NCBI RefSeq assembly: GCF_000003815.2
Contig: NC_049986.1
Location: forward strand, 24,627,310-24,691,309
DNA length: 64,000 bases
Source of the DNA: Branchiostoma floridae
Taxonomy: Eukaryota > Chordata > Leptocardii > Amphioxiformes > Branchiostomatidae
Reading direction: 5' to 3'
The translations under genes were made by a program, and so were the position numbers. Each line of letters begins with the position of its first letter. The stretch's first letter is position 1. Shown piece by piece: positions 63,542 to 64,000 of the stretch. The notes below the pieces were generated by a model. That model had not been told where the DNA came from. It saw only the letters and a program-made list of their open reading frames with translations, and made no database searches.

Positions 63542-64000
63542 AATGGACAAAGGGCTGACGATCTCGGTAGTGTTGCTGGACTACACTTCAACTTTTGACG
63601 TAGTGGACCACGTCTTTCTTCTAATAAAAGAAGCTCCAAATCTATAGATTCTCGTAGGAAGCGCTTTCATGGATCCAGTCATACTTGTCAAACCGCAAGT
63701 GGCAGATGCAAATAGAGAATACAGCCAGAGTCGAGTGTTACAATGCGGAGTGCCACGGGAAAGTTGTTAGGGACCGCCAACAACTGCACAGCATTTTCGT
63801 CAAAGACATGATTATCACAGTAGAGAATGGGGAACTGGATCGGTATCCTGATGACAGTACAGTACATGCATGTTCCATGCAGCAGAACGCACTGTGCATG
63901 CCATAAGCTAAAGGGCAAAGGCTTTGGTGAATTTGGATGGTATGACTAGATGGTCTGACTACAATATGCTTATACTGAACGATAACAAAACAAAGGCCAT
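63542..64000 (+). mobile_element. Degraded non-LTR reverse transcriptase fragment
   Basis: MDKGLTISVVLLDYTSTFDV then VDHVFLLIKE matches the conserved D-x-AFD-x-V region of RT domains. Further on, YPDDSTVH stands where the catalytic Y/F-x-DD lies, and WSDYNMLILNDNKTKA resembles the following RT block. Several frameshifts and stops separate them; the piece runs off the window. Confidence 0.7.

Overview
The window is animal nuclear DNA: long split genes with GT-AG introns, tRNA-derived SINEs, non-LTR retrotransposon tails, foldback DNA transposons, and intron arrays of minisatellites. The gene types fit an invertebrate deuterostome, most likely a lancelet (Branchiostoma): a tandem family of HEPN-NACHT NLR-like immune genes, a single-copy SKI2 RNA helicase, and a lectin gene combining F5/8C, EGF and C-type lectin domains. 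The organism is an inference from gene content and was not searched. No prokaryotic or viral gene was recognised. Layout: (1) 1-15.2 kb holds three members of a tandem minus-strand family of intronless-looking HEPN-NACHT-LRR-like genes: a 5' fragment at 1-99, copy A at 2216-5245 and copy B at 11618-14887. Their 3' halves and 3' flanks are almost identical, while the 5' halves differ, and copy A has lost the NACHT P-loop. (2) 15.58-46.36 kb holds one plus-strand gene in 30 coding exons, encoding an SKI2-type DExH RNA helicase of about 1,253 residues (SKIC2/SKIV2L). I could place every exon, and the phases join throughout except for one missing base in exon 9. The ATGs of NLR copy B and SKI2 lie head to head about 0.7 kb apart. 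(3) 40.1-45.5 kb has four N gaps and sequence repeated from elsewhere in the gene, including second copies of exons 22-23; this looks like mis-placed haplotype contigs. (4) 46.4-51.8 kb is intergenic, with MITEs and satellites. (5) 52.0-61.2 kb holds a minus-strand secreted or membrane lectin gene lacking its 5' end: F5/8C domain, Thr-rich linkers, five intact EGF modules and a C-type lectin domain. (6) 61.2-64 kb is decayed retroelement sequence with a foldback transposon inside. The main unexpected pattern is in SKI2. About half of its exons are flanked by partial tandem copies of their own splice junctions. Copies upstream of an exon carry acceptor plus exon start; copies downstream carry exon end plus donor. 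The extreme case is roughly forty copies of the exon 20 3' end with an intact-looking donor. A similar junction-like array lies next to the last exon of the lectin gene. SKI2 is the helicase of the cytosolic SKI complex, which feeds RNA to the exosome. The NLR-like genes are probably cytosolic innate sensors with a HEPN domain of a class often linked to RNA. Their divergent arrangement makes co-regulation possible but does not show it.
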